Positions 1 through 10,645 of a DNA stretch of 64,000 nt are shown piece by piece. Position 1 is the stretch's first letter. Each line of letters begins with the position of its first letter. Source of the DNA: Aristolochia californica (lineage: Eukaryota; Streptophyta; Magnoliopsida; Piperales; Aristolochiaceae). The notes beneath the pieces were generated by a model. It had not been told where the DNA came from and did no database searches. It saw nothing but the letters and a program-made list of their open reading frames with translations. Both the position numbers and the translations under genes were made by a program. The stretch covers positions 15,560,231 through 15,624,230 of the forward strand of contig JARWKL010000003.1 of assembly GCA_029961685.1 (NCBI GenBank). The letters are read 5' to 3'.

Positions 1-495
1 CAGCTTAGGATCGAAATCCAGAAGCTTTCCTTCTTTGTCAAGGATTTCAATAGTTATCACCGAAAGACTTGGTATAACTTTGTTGTTTTCGACAATTTTT
101 GCTATGGAAGAAAAGAATTTTAACCTTATAGCTTTAGCTTTGGTAGCTGAGTAGAAACTCTTGCAAGCCTCAGTTATTTCTTTTGGTAACCTTTCGAGTA
201 CCGTTAAATCTATTGCACATATAAAGATTTGTCCACTTAGTCTGTATGTGTATAACATACTGACATATTTACTATCCATTTCTAGATGTATCACCAAATG
301 GTTCCAGCTTTCACTGAATTCTATGGTCAAAAAGGAAGTATGAATCTCTATGCCAAGGTTTTCATTCCAATTTTGGAACTGAGTCTTATGGCAAATAGAC
401 TCTTTTGAACCATCATTGGCCACCTTTTGAGGGCGTAGCAAAGGGTCTGTTGACATAATGTCTTGGAGTTTTAGAGGTTTGACTTTCATAAGAAA
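1..495 (-). pseudogene. Second half of ORF downstream of caulimovirid pol (runs off edge)
   Basis: A minus-strand frame stays open from about 495 to the window edge (about 160 codons). It lies in a different frame from the preceding segment at 486-1079, so the two look like one gene split by a frameshift near 490. The product is unrecognised. By position after RNase H it corresponds to the place of the transactivator/inclusion-body gene of caulimovirids, but I see no diagnostic motif and infer this only from gene order. Confidence 0.5.
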
Positions 496-1079
496 TTGAA
501 CTCATTAAACTCTTTTTTATCTGGTTTACCTAGGCTTTTCAACCTAGTGAACTCAGATGGGGTAATTAACCATGCCTTGAAAGAAGTATCTTTCTTAGGC
601 ATGTCCGTCTCCATGGGTTCTGGAGTCATTTTGGCTTCCTTTCCAGCTCGAGACTGGCAGGTAGAAGTCCCCGATTCCCCTTTCTTCTTAGAAGACTGGG
701 TTGTGATTTCCTTTTCATGCCTAGTATGACCGATAAAAATCCCGGGTTGACCTGTGTTTATAAAAACACTAAAGTCATCCGTCTGCTTGTTGGCTGACGT
801 TATGGCTTCCTTTTCTCGCAATGGAGATCCAATAGAAGTCCCAAAGGAGCTTGGCGTATCACGCCTTTTTGTGAGTTCTTTTAACTCTTCGGTTAATTCC
901 TTAACCTTCAGTTGTAAGTTTTCTCCACTTAAGCCTAAACGGGCACAGTTCTCTGATAATTCTCCTCATTCAGAAAGAACTAAGAGGTTGTCAAAAAGAG
1001 ACTGTAATGTTGAGAGCAATACTATGAGCGTGGCAATTGTTGCTTCCACATCCGTCAATGTGTTGCTAAGGGGATCCAT
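486..1079 (-). pseudogene. First half of ORF downstream of caulimovirid pol
   Basis: The frame opens with an ATG at 1079 (peptide start MDPLSNTL) and continues through one in-frame stop near 966 to a stop at 486, about 195 codons. An early segment has a leucine-heptad look (LQLKVKELTEELKEL), suggesting a short coiled coil; the rest is hydrophilic and Ser/Thr/Lys-rich. It begins roughly 150 bases after the apparent end of the pol region. Position suggests a transactivator-like or accessory caulimovirid gene; no family motif confirms this. One stop and a terminal frameshift mark it as a pseudogene. Confidence 0.5.
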
Positions 1080-1239
1080 TTTATCTATCTGTAACACAAG
1101 AAAATTTTCAAGTAAGAGTATCAGGTAAATAATTTTTGTCTCCTTTAATGTGTTCAATAGTAAAAGAGAATTGAAAGAACCACGGATGCCAGCGCAGTAA
1201 TCTACCACGACAAAATGAATCTTCTAGATTTCTTGTCAT

Positions 1240-3165
1240 AAAATCGACAAAATTCTTACAGTCAGTTCTAAGTAGAAATTATTTGGGGGCAAGATATATA
1301 TAAAATTTCTTTATCCCATTTTTTACAGCTAAAATTTACTTTTCACAAGAATGATAGTTTATTTCAACTCATGTAAATGTTCCTGAAGTATATGTACATA
1401 GTCTCATAGAATCATTGGTTTTACATTTTTTTACTACTACCCATGTATGATATGAGGCATTTGTTTCTTAAATTAGTGTTGCATCTGGATCTGGTAGAGT
1501 TAACGTCGGGAGGTGTTTCATCATTTGTTTGATCCTGATAACTTCTAAATAACTTCTGTTGAAAAGGTTTTTTAATTTCTGCTAAATTCTTTATGAATTG
1601 TTCAACATACGTAAGGCATCCTAAGAAATGTTGAAGTTATTTTACATCTTCAATTTCATTTGGAAAAGTTGCTAGTTTTTCTAGAATATGATTTTGAAGA
1701 ATGATTTCTCCTTTTGAGATGTTTAGTCCTAATAAATTTATCTTAGTTTTAAACAATTCTGATTTCTTTTTGCTAAGTGTTATCCCAGCAATTTTTTAAG
1801 GCATTTAATACCTTAAGTAATTGCTCTTTATGTTGATCTTTGTTTTCAGAAAAAATTAGGATGTTGTCAACATAAACTAAGCAAAATTTAAAGAATGGTT
1901 TGAGGATATCGTCCATTCTTCTTTGAAATATATTGGGTGCTTGTTTTAACCCGAAGGGCATAACAAGCCACTCATAATGTCCCAAGGGACAACTGAATGC
2001 AATAAGGGGAATAGCTCTTTCGATTAGACGAATCTGCCAAAACCCTGATTTGCAATCAAACTTGGAAAACCATTGTTTTCCTCTTATTGCGGTTATTAAC
2101 CTTTTTTTGTTAGGAAGATAGGAGTCATCCATTTTTGTGGTTTCATGAACTTTTTTTAGTTAATGACCATTGTAGCTTTTCCACATTTTATCTCTACATG
2201 ATTCCGAACAAGGAAAGCAGGAGATGTATGTGGAGAATAACTTGCACGGATTAATCCTTGGGTTAGCAAGTCATTGATCTGTGTTGAAACTTCTTCAACA
2301 TCATAGGGAGTATATACCATAGGTTTTTCTAGAATTTAATTTTCAGGATCAAAGAGTTCGAGGTCAGCATATGGTCTTTGTTTATTCAACCATTCTAAGG
2401 GTTTCTCAGAACAAGTGGAATCCAGAAGCTGCTAAACTTCTGATTCGCAGGATTCTGCGAGGAGGAGAGATTCCACGGGGGGAACCTCATCACCATGCTT
2501 ACTGCATTTTTTGAAGACTTGGTGGAGGACTTCTCCATTGCCAGAAATGGCAAAAGCTTCAAGGGGTTTTACTGCGTATACATATACTGCAGAATTATCT
2601 ATTTCGCGTCGGGTATGACAACGAAGTTTATATTAGGCTGGTGTTTGTTCTACAGGGGCGTGGAACATGAGTCATTCATTTCCTCGGACTAAATCTGGTC
2701 CTGAGTTTATTTTGGGTCCTAAACTAATCAGTTTGGGTATTAAAAACTTTTCACCTCCAATGTCGAGATGAATATTTCAGGCTTCTGCAAAAAGAAAAAT
2801 ATTTTCTCCAGGGCCAACTGTTATTTGAAGGGGTACTTCAAGTGTTTTCCATAAAGTGTTTGGAATTAATTTTGTCAACCAAGACAATAAGAACTTTCGA
2901 TGTCTACTAGAGCATGTATATGGAATTTGATATATCCTGGAAGCTTAAACAAAACCGTGATATATGAATTTCAAGAGGCTACATGCTCAGCATTTATACA
3001 GATACTCATTCAAAGAAGGCGCCTGAAGAGTCTGACATGTTTTCTGACTTTTTTCGAAGTAGAAGACTCAGTTTCAAGATGAAGTTCATACACTTCATCG
3101 TCTTACTGGATTTCATCATGATGGATGATTTTCAATCCTTTTTCTTCGGCTAGTATCATGTAGGT
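1240..3165 (-). pseudogene. Caulimovirid pol: protease, reverse transcriptase, RNase H (broken)
   Basis: The best-preserved part is the RT palm at 1773-2132, containing FSKFDCKSGFWQI, YEWLVMPFGLKQAPNIFQR and the active-site box YVDNIL in place of the usual YxDD. The second catalytic Asp is therefore replaced by Asn. Downstream (about 1450-1770) the thumb/connection continues with GLNISKGEIILQ and LQHFLGCLTYVEQFI. Upstream at about 2880-2960 a degenerate protease site reads LVDIESS where LVDTGAS would be expected. Several stops and frameshifts separate these blocks. The wording of the RT motifs is closer to caulimovirids than to the Ty3 elements in this window. It cannot make an active polymerase. 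Confidence 0.8.
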
Positions 3166-3170
3166 ATTGT

Positions 3171-3480
3171 ACTAACATTTTTTTTTATCATTTGGACAAT
3201 CGCGAGCGAAATGTCCTTCTTTTTGGCATATCTAGCATTTACATTTGCTTGGGAATTTTTCTTTTGAGCAATATGCATTAGACCCTTTAATGGATGTGGT
3301 AGGGCCAGAGTTTGTTCTTTTTTTAAAGTATCTCTTTCGGGGAGAATACCTAGTTTTTAAACATTGTTGTATCCTAAATTTTTTCTTACGAAATTTTTTA
3401 GGATATTTTCTTTGCTTATGGGAGTTTGGTTTACAAGCATAAGCTCCTACATTTTTGTTCTGGTTAGAAAAACATAATGT
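3171..3480 (-). pseudogene. Caulimovirid coat protein, C-terminal fragment with zinc knuckle
   Basis: The minus-strand frame encodes a strongly basic run (for example KKFRKKKFR and RKRYFKKR) and then CKC-stop-ICQKEGHFARDC at about 3190-3245, a C-x2-C-x4-H-x4-C nucleocapsid knuckle. One internal stop falls inside the knuckle where a Trp is common. A basic tail followed by a CCHC finger just before pol is the hallmark of caulimovirid capsid proteins. The N-terminal body is absent because the array starts upstream. Confidence 0.78.
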
Positions 3481-3490
3481 TTACTTATTT

Positions 3491-6400
3491 GCTTTACTAC
3501 TAATTCCAAGATTTTTAAAATGGGTGCTTTTGTTTAAATTACAAAAATATCCCTATACACTTAATAAACTTTAATCTCCTGATATTTCCCTAACTACACA
3601 TCCTATGTTCATGAAAATTTAGCCACTGATATAATTTCACATGCATAACAAGATTACATAAAGAAAATTAACCACTGAAGTTGTAAAATGACAATAACAC
3701 CCATATTTTTTTTATTAATTTATTTTTTTCTATGCAATTTACAATGATGAAATGTGGACAACAACAAGGGGGAAAATTAATGAGAGGCATTTGCAAAGAA
3801 GTGTCACTTTTAGAAAGTCAATGAAAATTAAATTACTCAAATCAAATCAATTATTTATATGATTGAGCCATATGGATGATGGCCCATCAAATAGGTCAAC
3901 CTCTTCAAAAATTGCATGAATTTGTAGTAGAATGCTCCCAGAAACAATCTATTGCTATGATACCAAGTAAAAAATTAAATTTGGGAAAAGGAAGAGGTGG
4001 AAATTTAGCAAAAAATGTGAGCGAAGAAGAAATTTCTGAAGAGCCTGAAAGGCTTAATTGGGAACTGTGCATGAATTCCTAGACTTCTTTAATAGGAGTT
4101 TTGAGTCATAAATTATAAAAATGCCCCTATACACTTAACAAACCTTAATCCCCTTATATCTCCCTAACTAAACATACTATGTACATGAAAATTTTAACAA
4201 TTGATATATTTTAACATGTTGAACAAGATTGCATAAAGAATATATTCACTGAAGTTATAAAATTGCCAAAATACCACTAACAGTTAAATTGACCAAAATA
4301 CCCCGGGATGTATTTTTTTATATTAATTTGTTTATTTGTATGCAACTTACAAGGCTGAAATGTGGACAACTATATGGATGAAAATTTTATGGGAGACAAT
4401 TACAAAGAAATGTCACTTTGAGAAAATCTTTGGAAATCATATTACTCAAATCTGATAGATCATTTAAATGGTTGAGCCATTTGGATGATGGTCCATCAAG
4501 CAAGTCATTCTTTTAAAAAATGGCAAAAATCTGTAGTAGAATGCTCCAATGATCAAATACTCTCATACCATGTAAAAATCAAAAATTGTTCAAAGGAAGA
4601 GGAGAAAACTGAGAGAAAAAGTAGAAAGGAGAAGAAATTTCTGAAGAGAAAGAAAGGCTTTGTTGGGAACTGTACACGAATTCCCAGATCTCTAAAATAG
4701 GTGTTTTGAGTTACAACTTACAAAAATGTCCCTATACACTTAATAAACCTTAATCTCTTGATATATCCCTCACTACACACCCTTTGTAGTAGCATGCGCT
4801 CAGCAACGATCTACTACTCTGATACCGTGTAAAAATCCAGAATTTGGCGAAAGAAGAGAAAAAAAAAGAAAGGAGAAGTAGACATTTTTGGAGAGCCTGA
4901 AAGGCTTTGTTGGGAACTGTGTATGAATTCCCAAATTTCAAAAATAGGCATTTTGAGTTATAAATTACAAAAAAATGTCCCTATACACTTAATAAACCTT
5001 AATCTCTTGATATCTTCCTAGGTACACATCCTATGTACATGAACGTTTAACCACTGTTATAATTTAACATGCATAACAAGATTACATAAAGATAATTAAC
5101 CATTGAAGTTTTAAAATATCCAAAATACCCCTAGTGGATAAAATGACTAAAATACCCATGGGTGTATTTTTTGACAATAACTTGTTTATTTGTATGCAAC
5201 TTACAGGGCTGAAATGTGGACAACAATAAGGGAGAAAAATTAATGGGAGAAATTTGTAGAGAAGTGTCATTTTTAGAATGTCAATGAAAATCATATTACT
5301 AAAATCAAATCAATCATTTAAATGATTGAGCCATTTGGATGATGGTCTGTCAAGCTAGTCAACCTCTTAAAAAATTGCAAGAATTTGTAGTAGAATGCTC
5401 CCAGCAATGATCTACTGCTTTGATACCATGTAAAATTCCAGATTTGGGTGAGGGAATAGGAGAAAATTGAGAGAAAAAGGAGAAACAAGAAGAATTTTTT
5501 TTTGCATATCCTGAAAGACTTTGTTGGGAACTATGCACAAATTCGTAAACTTCTTAAATAGGTGTTTTGAGTTAGTTACAAATTATAAAAATTCCCTAAA
5601 CACTTAATAAGCCTTAATCTCCTTATATCCCCCCTCACTACACATTCCATGTACATGAAAATTTAACCACTCATATAATTTAACCAGTAGAACAAGATTA
5701 CATAAAGAAAATTAACCACTAAAATGATAAAATAACCAAAATATCATTGGGAGTAAAAAGACCAAAATACCTCTGGATGTATTTTATGACATTAATTTGT
5801 TCATTTGTGTGCAACTTACAGGGCTGAAATGTCAACAACTGTAAGGGGGAAAATTAATGGAAGACACATACAGAGAAGTGTCACTTTTGAAAAGTCAATA
5901 GAAATCATATTACTCAAAACAGATATATCATTTAAAATGGTTGAGTCATTTGGATGATGGTCGATCAAGCAGGTTGCCCTTTTCAAAAATTGCAAAGTAT
6001 CTGCAATAGAATGCTGCCATCAACGATCTATTGTTCTGATACCAAATAAAATACCAGATTTGTGTGAAGGAAGAGGTGGAAATTGAGAGAAAATGAGAAA
6101 GGAGAAGAAGAAATTTCTTAAGTGACTGAAAGGCTTTGTTGGGAACAGTCGACAAATTCCCATAGTTCTTTTAAAGGAGTTTTGAGTTATAAATTACAAA
6201 AATACCCCTATACACTTAACAAACCTTAAGCTATTATATCTCCCTAACTATTCATACTTTGTACATGAAAATTTAACCATTGATATAATTTAAAAAGCTG
6301 AACTAGATTGCCGAACAAAAATTAACCACTGAAATTTTAAAATTTCAAAAACTCCCCTGGCAGTTAAAATGATCAGAATAGCCCTGTGTGTTTTTCTGAC

Positions 6401-7168
6401 ATTAATTTGTTTATTTGCATGCAACTTAAAGGGTTGAAATGTGCACAATAGTAAGGGGAAAAATTAATTCGAGACAATTACATATAAGTGTCACTTTTAG
6501 AAAGTCAATGAAAATCATTTACTTGAATCAGATCGATCATTTAAATGATTGAACCATTTGGATGATGGAACATCAAGTAGGTCATCCTTTTCAAAAATTA
6601 CAAGAATCTGCAGTAGAATGCTCCCAACAATGATCTACTACTCTGATACTGTAAAAATCTAGATTTGGATGATGGAATAAAAAAAAGAGAAAAAGGAGAA
6701 AGGAGAAGAAGATTTTTCTGATGAGCCTGAAAGGCTTTGTTGGGAACTATGCTTAAATTCCTAGACTTCTTCAATAGGTGTTTTGAGTTTAAAAATAAAA
6801 AAATGCCCCAATATACTTAATAAACCTTATTCTCCTTATATCTCCCTAACTACTCATCCTATGTACCAGGAAATTTAACCACTAATATAATTTAACATGA
6901 ATAACAAAAATAAATAAATAAAATTAATCGCTGAAGTGGTAAAATGATAAAACAAAATACCCCTAGAGCGTAAAATAACCAAAATACCCCTAGATTTATT
7001 TTCTAATATTAATTTTTTCATTTGTATGCAACTTACAAGGCTAAAATGTGGACAATAAGGGTAAAAAATTAATGGGAGACAGTTGCAGAGAAATGTCACT
7101 TTTAGAAAGTCAAAGGAAATCATATTACTCAAATCAAATAGATCATTGAAATGGTTGAGCCATTTGGA
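3491..7168 (-). repeat. Tandem array of ~600-bp units with primer-site-like motif
   Basis: A block anchored by CACTTAATAAACCTTAATCTC recurs near 3558, 4132, 4737, 4986, 5601, 6213 and 6815, giving spacings of 574, 605, 249, 615, 612 and 602 bases. The 249-base unit lacks about 360 bases between the anchor and the primer-like motif. On the minus strand each unit has, in order, a TATA-like CACCTATTT(A)AA, a pyrimidine-rich leader, TTTTACA, then TGGTATCAGAGCAGTAGAT or a mutated form (near 3957, 4570, 4820, 5420, 6038 and 6643). That layout resembles LTR end plus tRNA-Met primer site, as in a tandemly recombined TRIM or solo-LTR array. It could alternatively be an amplified intergenic region of the adjacent caulimovirid. 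No coding capacity. The seventh unit is interrupted at 7168 by copia-1. Confidence 0.8.
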
Positions 7169-7252
7169 TGTTACAATGTGGGACCAACCATTGTTGCACG
7201 AGCTAGTGGGACCCACCATGAGAACGTAAGATGACATGATGAATCATCACAC

Positions 7253-8284
7253 TGTCAGAGGTGGTCTTGGGTTAAGTACTCTGCTTTCCGCACTTAACAG
7301 ATCGGTCTGTTGGGTTGTATTGGCTAGGCGTTTGACCCACACATGTTGGCATGAGTTGGAAGATGTGAAGCACGAGCTAGAATGAGTTGGAAGATTTAAA
7401 GATCAAGTGGGACCCACAAAGATAACTACGAACTAGTATCCTTATCACATGAGGTGGTCCTGGGTTAAGTACTCTGCTTTCCGCACTTAACAGACCGGTC
7501 TGTTGAGTTGTGTTGGCAAAGCATTTGACATGGTATCAGAGTTGGGCACCACGTTTGTTATGGTCCTGGGTTAAGTACCTATGTCTTCCGCTCCTAACAG
7601 GCCGGTCTTTTGGGTAGTATTGGCTAGGTGCTTAACATTTGGTATCAGAGCAGGCGCTACGTCCCGACTTCGAGTCCCAGCGGCCGCGTGCGCAGGTGGA
7701 CCGCAAGCCCCTGGCGTGACCCATGACCCGGTCTCGTTGCTGTGTTAATGCCGCCGTGGTCGTCGGCTTGGGCGGGCGGGGTGTGATGTTATGGTCCTGG
7801 GTTAAGTACCTATGTCTTCCGCTCCTAACAGGCCGGTCTTTTGGGTAGTATTGGCTAGGTGCTTAACATTTGGTATCAGAGCAGGCGCTACGTCCTGACT
7901 TCGAGTCCCAGCGGCCGCGTGCGCAGGTGGACCGCAAGCCCCTGGCGTGACCCCTGACCCGGTCACGTTGCTGTGTTAATGCCGCCGTGGTCGTCGGCTC
8001 GGGCGGGCGGGGTGTGATGTTATGGTCCTGGGTTAAGTACCTATGTCTTCCGCTCCTAACAAGCCGGTCTTTTGGGTAGTATTAGCTAGGTGCTTAACAA
8101 CGTTCTGCGCTTGAAACCGGGAAGGGTCGACCTAGTTTCCAGACTAATGTGGGCCGCTAGCGTAGGCCGTCATGGAAGTCGACCGAGGGGAACGGTAGGT
8201 GTCAGAGGTGGTCTTGGGTTAAGTACTCTGCTTTTCGCACTTAACAGATCGGTCTGTTGGGTTGTATTGGCTAGGCATTTGACA
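7253..8284 (+). mobile_element. TRIM-B: mini-LTR element with 85-bp LTRs, rearranged
   Basis: Three copies of an ~85-bp LTR (starts TGTCAGAGGTGG, ends TTTGACA or TTTGACC) lie at 7253-7337, 7451-7530 (lacking its first 5 bases) and 8200-8284. The second is followed at once by a primer site (TGGTATCAGAGTTGGG, 7531) and a short interior ending in a purine tract (GAGGGGAACGGTAGG) before the third. CACAC flanks the first copy on both sides (7248-7252, 7338-7342) and follows the third (8285-8289), marking the target duplication. The segment after copy one repeats the segment after copy three, so a local duplication has occurred. No coding capacity. Confidence 0.75.
7556..8099 (+). mobile_element. 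TRIM-A tandem: LTR-interior-LTR-interior-LTR, 82-bp LTRs
   Basis: Three 82-bp LTRs (TGTTATGGTCCTGGG to GGTGCTTAACA) at 7556-7637, 7787-7868 and 8018-8099 alternate with two ~149-bp interiors, a 231-bp period. Each interior opens with TT then TGGTATCAGAGC (primer site) and closes with a purine-rich GGCGGGCGGGGTGTGA. A perfect 5-bp target duplication, ACGTT, lies at 7551-7555 and 8100-8104, so the tandem form inserted as a unit or arose by later LTR recombination. It sits inside the interior of TRIM-B. The interiors are GC-rich and non-coding. Confidence 0.88.
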
Positions 8285-8825
8285 CACACATGTTGGCATG
8301 AGTTGGAAGATGTGAAGCACGAGCTGGAATGAGTTGGAAGATTTAAAGATCAAGTGGGACCCACAAAGATAACTACGAACTGGTATCCTTATCACATGAG
8401 TTGGAAGGTCAAGTGGGACCTACAATGATAACCACAATCTAACATCTTTATCATATGATCATTTCCTCATAGAAAAGTTTTAGTTTGAGTTATGTTAGTC
8501 TTCTATTTATGTTGAGTTATTTAATTATCATAGACTTATCTTTAAGAGTTCTAGTTTGGATGTAATTAGGAGAATGGTAGTTTAATTGTACTTGGACTCT
8601 ACTACTTCCCTCTACTATAAATAAAGGTACTTGTACTCAAATTAATAATAAGAAAATGAAGTAGTTCTCCACTTCTCTCTTGTGAAGACTTCCTCTCTAG
8701 CCTAAACTCTTTTTCTTTTTTTCTCTCTTGTCTCCTCTCTACCCAAGAGCTCTCCCTCTCTTTCTTTTTCTTTCTCCATCACTCACCTTGCTCGAGATTT
8801 TAGTAAAGGGGTCCTAAATTCAATA

Positions 8826-8837
8826 TGGTATCAGAGC
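8826..8837 (+). other. Primer-binding site of copia-1
   Basis: TGGTATCAGAGC, complementary to the 3' end of initiator tRNA-Met, lies directly after the 5' LTR. The next ~515 bases (8838-9352) are an AT-rich untranslated leader in which I see no gene. Confidence 0.85.
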
Positions 8838-9352
8838 ATCAAATTTAGGATCCCCACATCAAAAGTAATGCTCTAAGAAGTTATGATCAAAGCTAGTCAT
8901 AGAAGGCTCTTTGAGAAGCAAGATTGAAGCTCATGAGATAAGTTTTCTTATTATTCTTATTATTAATTCATGCTACTAGTTTTTTGGATTTAGAAGATGG
9001 TTAATAGATGATTTTATGGTTGTCTTCACCTTATGAGATTATTGAGATTTATGCATCTCGGATTAGAGAAAGTTACCATGGCAGTTTTGTCGATTTGGAA
9101 ATTTTTTGATTGAAAACCAATTTATGTTGAGATTTTATGCATAAAAAGTTTTAATTTTGTGGGAAAAAAATTTCCTAATAAAGAATATTGGTATTGAACC
9201 AATTATGAGTGGTTATTTATTCATTGGATTTCAAAAATATGATTACTTAGCTTCTATGCTAAGCCTCTTTATTAACCGAGTTGGTTGAAGAACTCTACTT
9301 GATTTTTTTGTTATTATTTGTTGGAGAATTTTTTTACATTGAATTGCCCATT

Positions 9353-10040
9353 ATGGCTGAAGAAAATATGGGTAACAAGAGTGATATACTCAAAATTACT
9401 ACTATACCCTTGTGAGGGGTATCAAATTTCTTGAGCTGGTCCACATCGGTTCGTTGGTTTCTTATGACAAAGGACCTACTTGGTCACCTCACCAAACTTG
9501 GACCACCTATTGATGAGTGGTTAAAAAATGATACTTTGGTTATTAGTTGCTTCATCGACAACATGGAAGAACATGTCTACAACAATGTTATTCATCTTGA
9601 TACCGCTAAACAAATTTGGGAGACATGTGCTATTGTACTCTAGCTCCGACAACTTACATAGGCCATATGATATTCTCCAAAAAATATTCAAAACTAAAAA
9701 AAGATAAAATATCCATGAATATTTGGCTCGTTTTAGAGGCCTTTTTCAAGAATGGAAAATAGCTCAGCCTACCTCCACAGATGTCTTTGTCCAAGACAAG
9801 CAAAAAGAAGCCTTAGTCACTGCCATTTGCCTTGCAAACTTTAAGCCAAATCTCAAAGTTGCTAAAAGTCAACTTCTTAGCGCCTCTGCTATTCACATTT
9901 TTTATGATGTATGTGCCACATTACTTTTTATTCCAGACACTTTTTCTTCTAGTATCATCCGTTATGTACTTCATGCAAAGGGGAACATCATCCGACCGCG
10001 ACTGTGGAAGAAATTATAGAGGACAAGGAAGAGGTGGAAG
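9353..10040 (+). pseudogene. gag: copia-1 gag (truncated)
   Basis: The frame starts MAEENMGNKSDILK and contains the copia gag signatures WLKNDTLVIS and IHLDTAKQIWETC. It is broken by a stop after MAEENMGNKSDILKITTIPL, by a deletion after GPPIDE and by a stop after WETCAIVL. It is cut at 10040, just after the Arg/Gly-rich linker (NYRGQGRGG) and before the zinc knuckle, by the LTR of copia-2. Gag would package element RNA into virus-like particles in the cytoplasm; this copy cannot. Confidence 0.75.
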
Positions 10041-10493
10041 TGTTATAATGTGGGACCCACCATGATGACATCAACCAAGAGAAGTCACCACATGAGCTGG
10101 AATACATTGAAAGATTTGAGGATCAAGTGGGACCCACATGGACATGACGAGCTGGTATCTTTCCCAACATGGGTTGGAAAGATTTGCATATCTTCTTTGA
10201 TTTATATGATTAATTTATCTTCCTTAGATTGATTTATTATAAGGGAAATTAGGAATCCTAATTGATTAAGGATTTTCCCTAATTATGTATTGGAAATAGT
10301 ATCAATAGGGGGTCTTGATTGAGGCATTCAATTAAGCTCTCCTCTTCTCTCCTTCACGTGAAAGAAATCCCTCTCCTCTCTTTAGTTTTTTCTTCTTCTC
10401 CACTCTCTACCCGAGAACCCTCTTTTCCTTTTCTATTTTTTATTTATCTCTCCCCTTGCTCTAGATATTATTCATTGGGTCCTAAATTCAACA
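10041..10493 (+). repeat. 5' LTR of copia-2
   Basis: Starts TGTTATAATGTGGGACCC and ends TTCAACA directly before the primer site at 10494. It has the U3 motif AAGTGGGACCCACA and the CT-rich leader shared by all three copia subfamilies of this nest. The TATA region reads AGTATCAATAGGGGG and is mutated; the sister LTR keeps TATAAATA at 15083-15090. Confidence 0.85.
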
Positions 10494-10645
10494 TGGTATC
10501 AGAGCCTTTTATAAGTGATTATTTAGAAATCTGATCTTTTAGCTTTTATTCTAAGGCCTCTCCATTAACCGATTTGATTAAAACCTATACTTGGGTTTTT
10601 TTACAAGTAGTTGAATGAAGAATTTTTTAAAGTGAATTGCCTATT

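Larger units (their letters stand above)
1..3490 (-). mobile_element. Endogenous caulimovirid (pararetrovirus) fragment
   Basis: Read on the minus strand the order is coat protein C-terminus, protease, reverse transcriptase, RNase H, then a further ORF, which is the caulimovirid order. The decisive sign is a very basic Lys/Arg-rich stretch directly followed by a C-x2-C-x4-H-x4-C knuckle upstream of pol, a combination typical of caulimovirid coat proteins. No LTR is seen. Movement protein and most of the coat protein are missing on the upstream side, where the tandem array begins at about 3490. Stops and frameshifts occur in every part, so this is a relic and not an expressible genome. The fragment continues beyond base 1. 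The genus is not determined; a highly diverged LTR element is less likely because of the knuckle and the ORF after pol. Confidence 0.8.
7169..8825 (+). repeat. 5' LTR of copia-1, interrupted by TRIM insertions
   Basis: LTR sequence occupies 7169-7252 and about 8285-8825. The U3 contains repeated AAGTGGGACCCACAA motifs and a TATA box (TATAAATA, 8616-8623), followed by a pyrimidine-rich leader. It ends CAATA directly before the primer-binding site TGGTATCAGAGC at 8826. The middle is replaced by TRIM-B, TRIM-A and a local duplication (7253-8284). The paired 3' LTR at 29012 lacks this insertion, so it was acquired after copia-1 inserted. Confidence 0.8.

Noticed and set aside
3491..7168. CRISPR-like or centromeric satellite array
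   Set aside because: Units are ~600 bp, variable, with promoter and primer-site features; no short direct repeats with spacers, and too few copies to claim a satellite.
7556..8099. Cassandra-type TRIM (5S rRNA-bearing LTR)
   Set aside because: The 82-bp LTR contains no 5S rRNA promoter boxes.
8700..8800. CT-rich runs as regulatory microsatellites
   Set aside because: They are the normal pyrimidine-rich R/U5 leader of these copia LTRs and occur in every copy.
8826..8837. tRNA gene suggested by TGGTATCAGAGC motifs throughout the window
   Set aside because: Only the 3'-end complement of tRNA-Met is present, at LTR borders; no cloverleaf sequence surrounds it.
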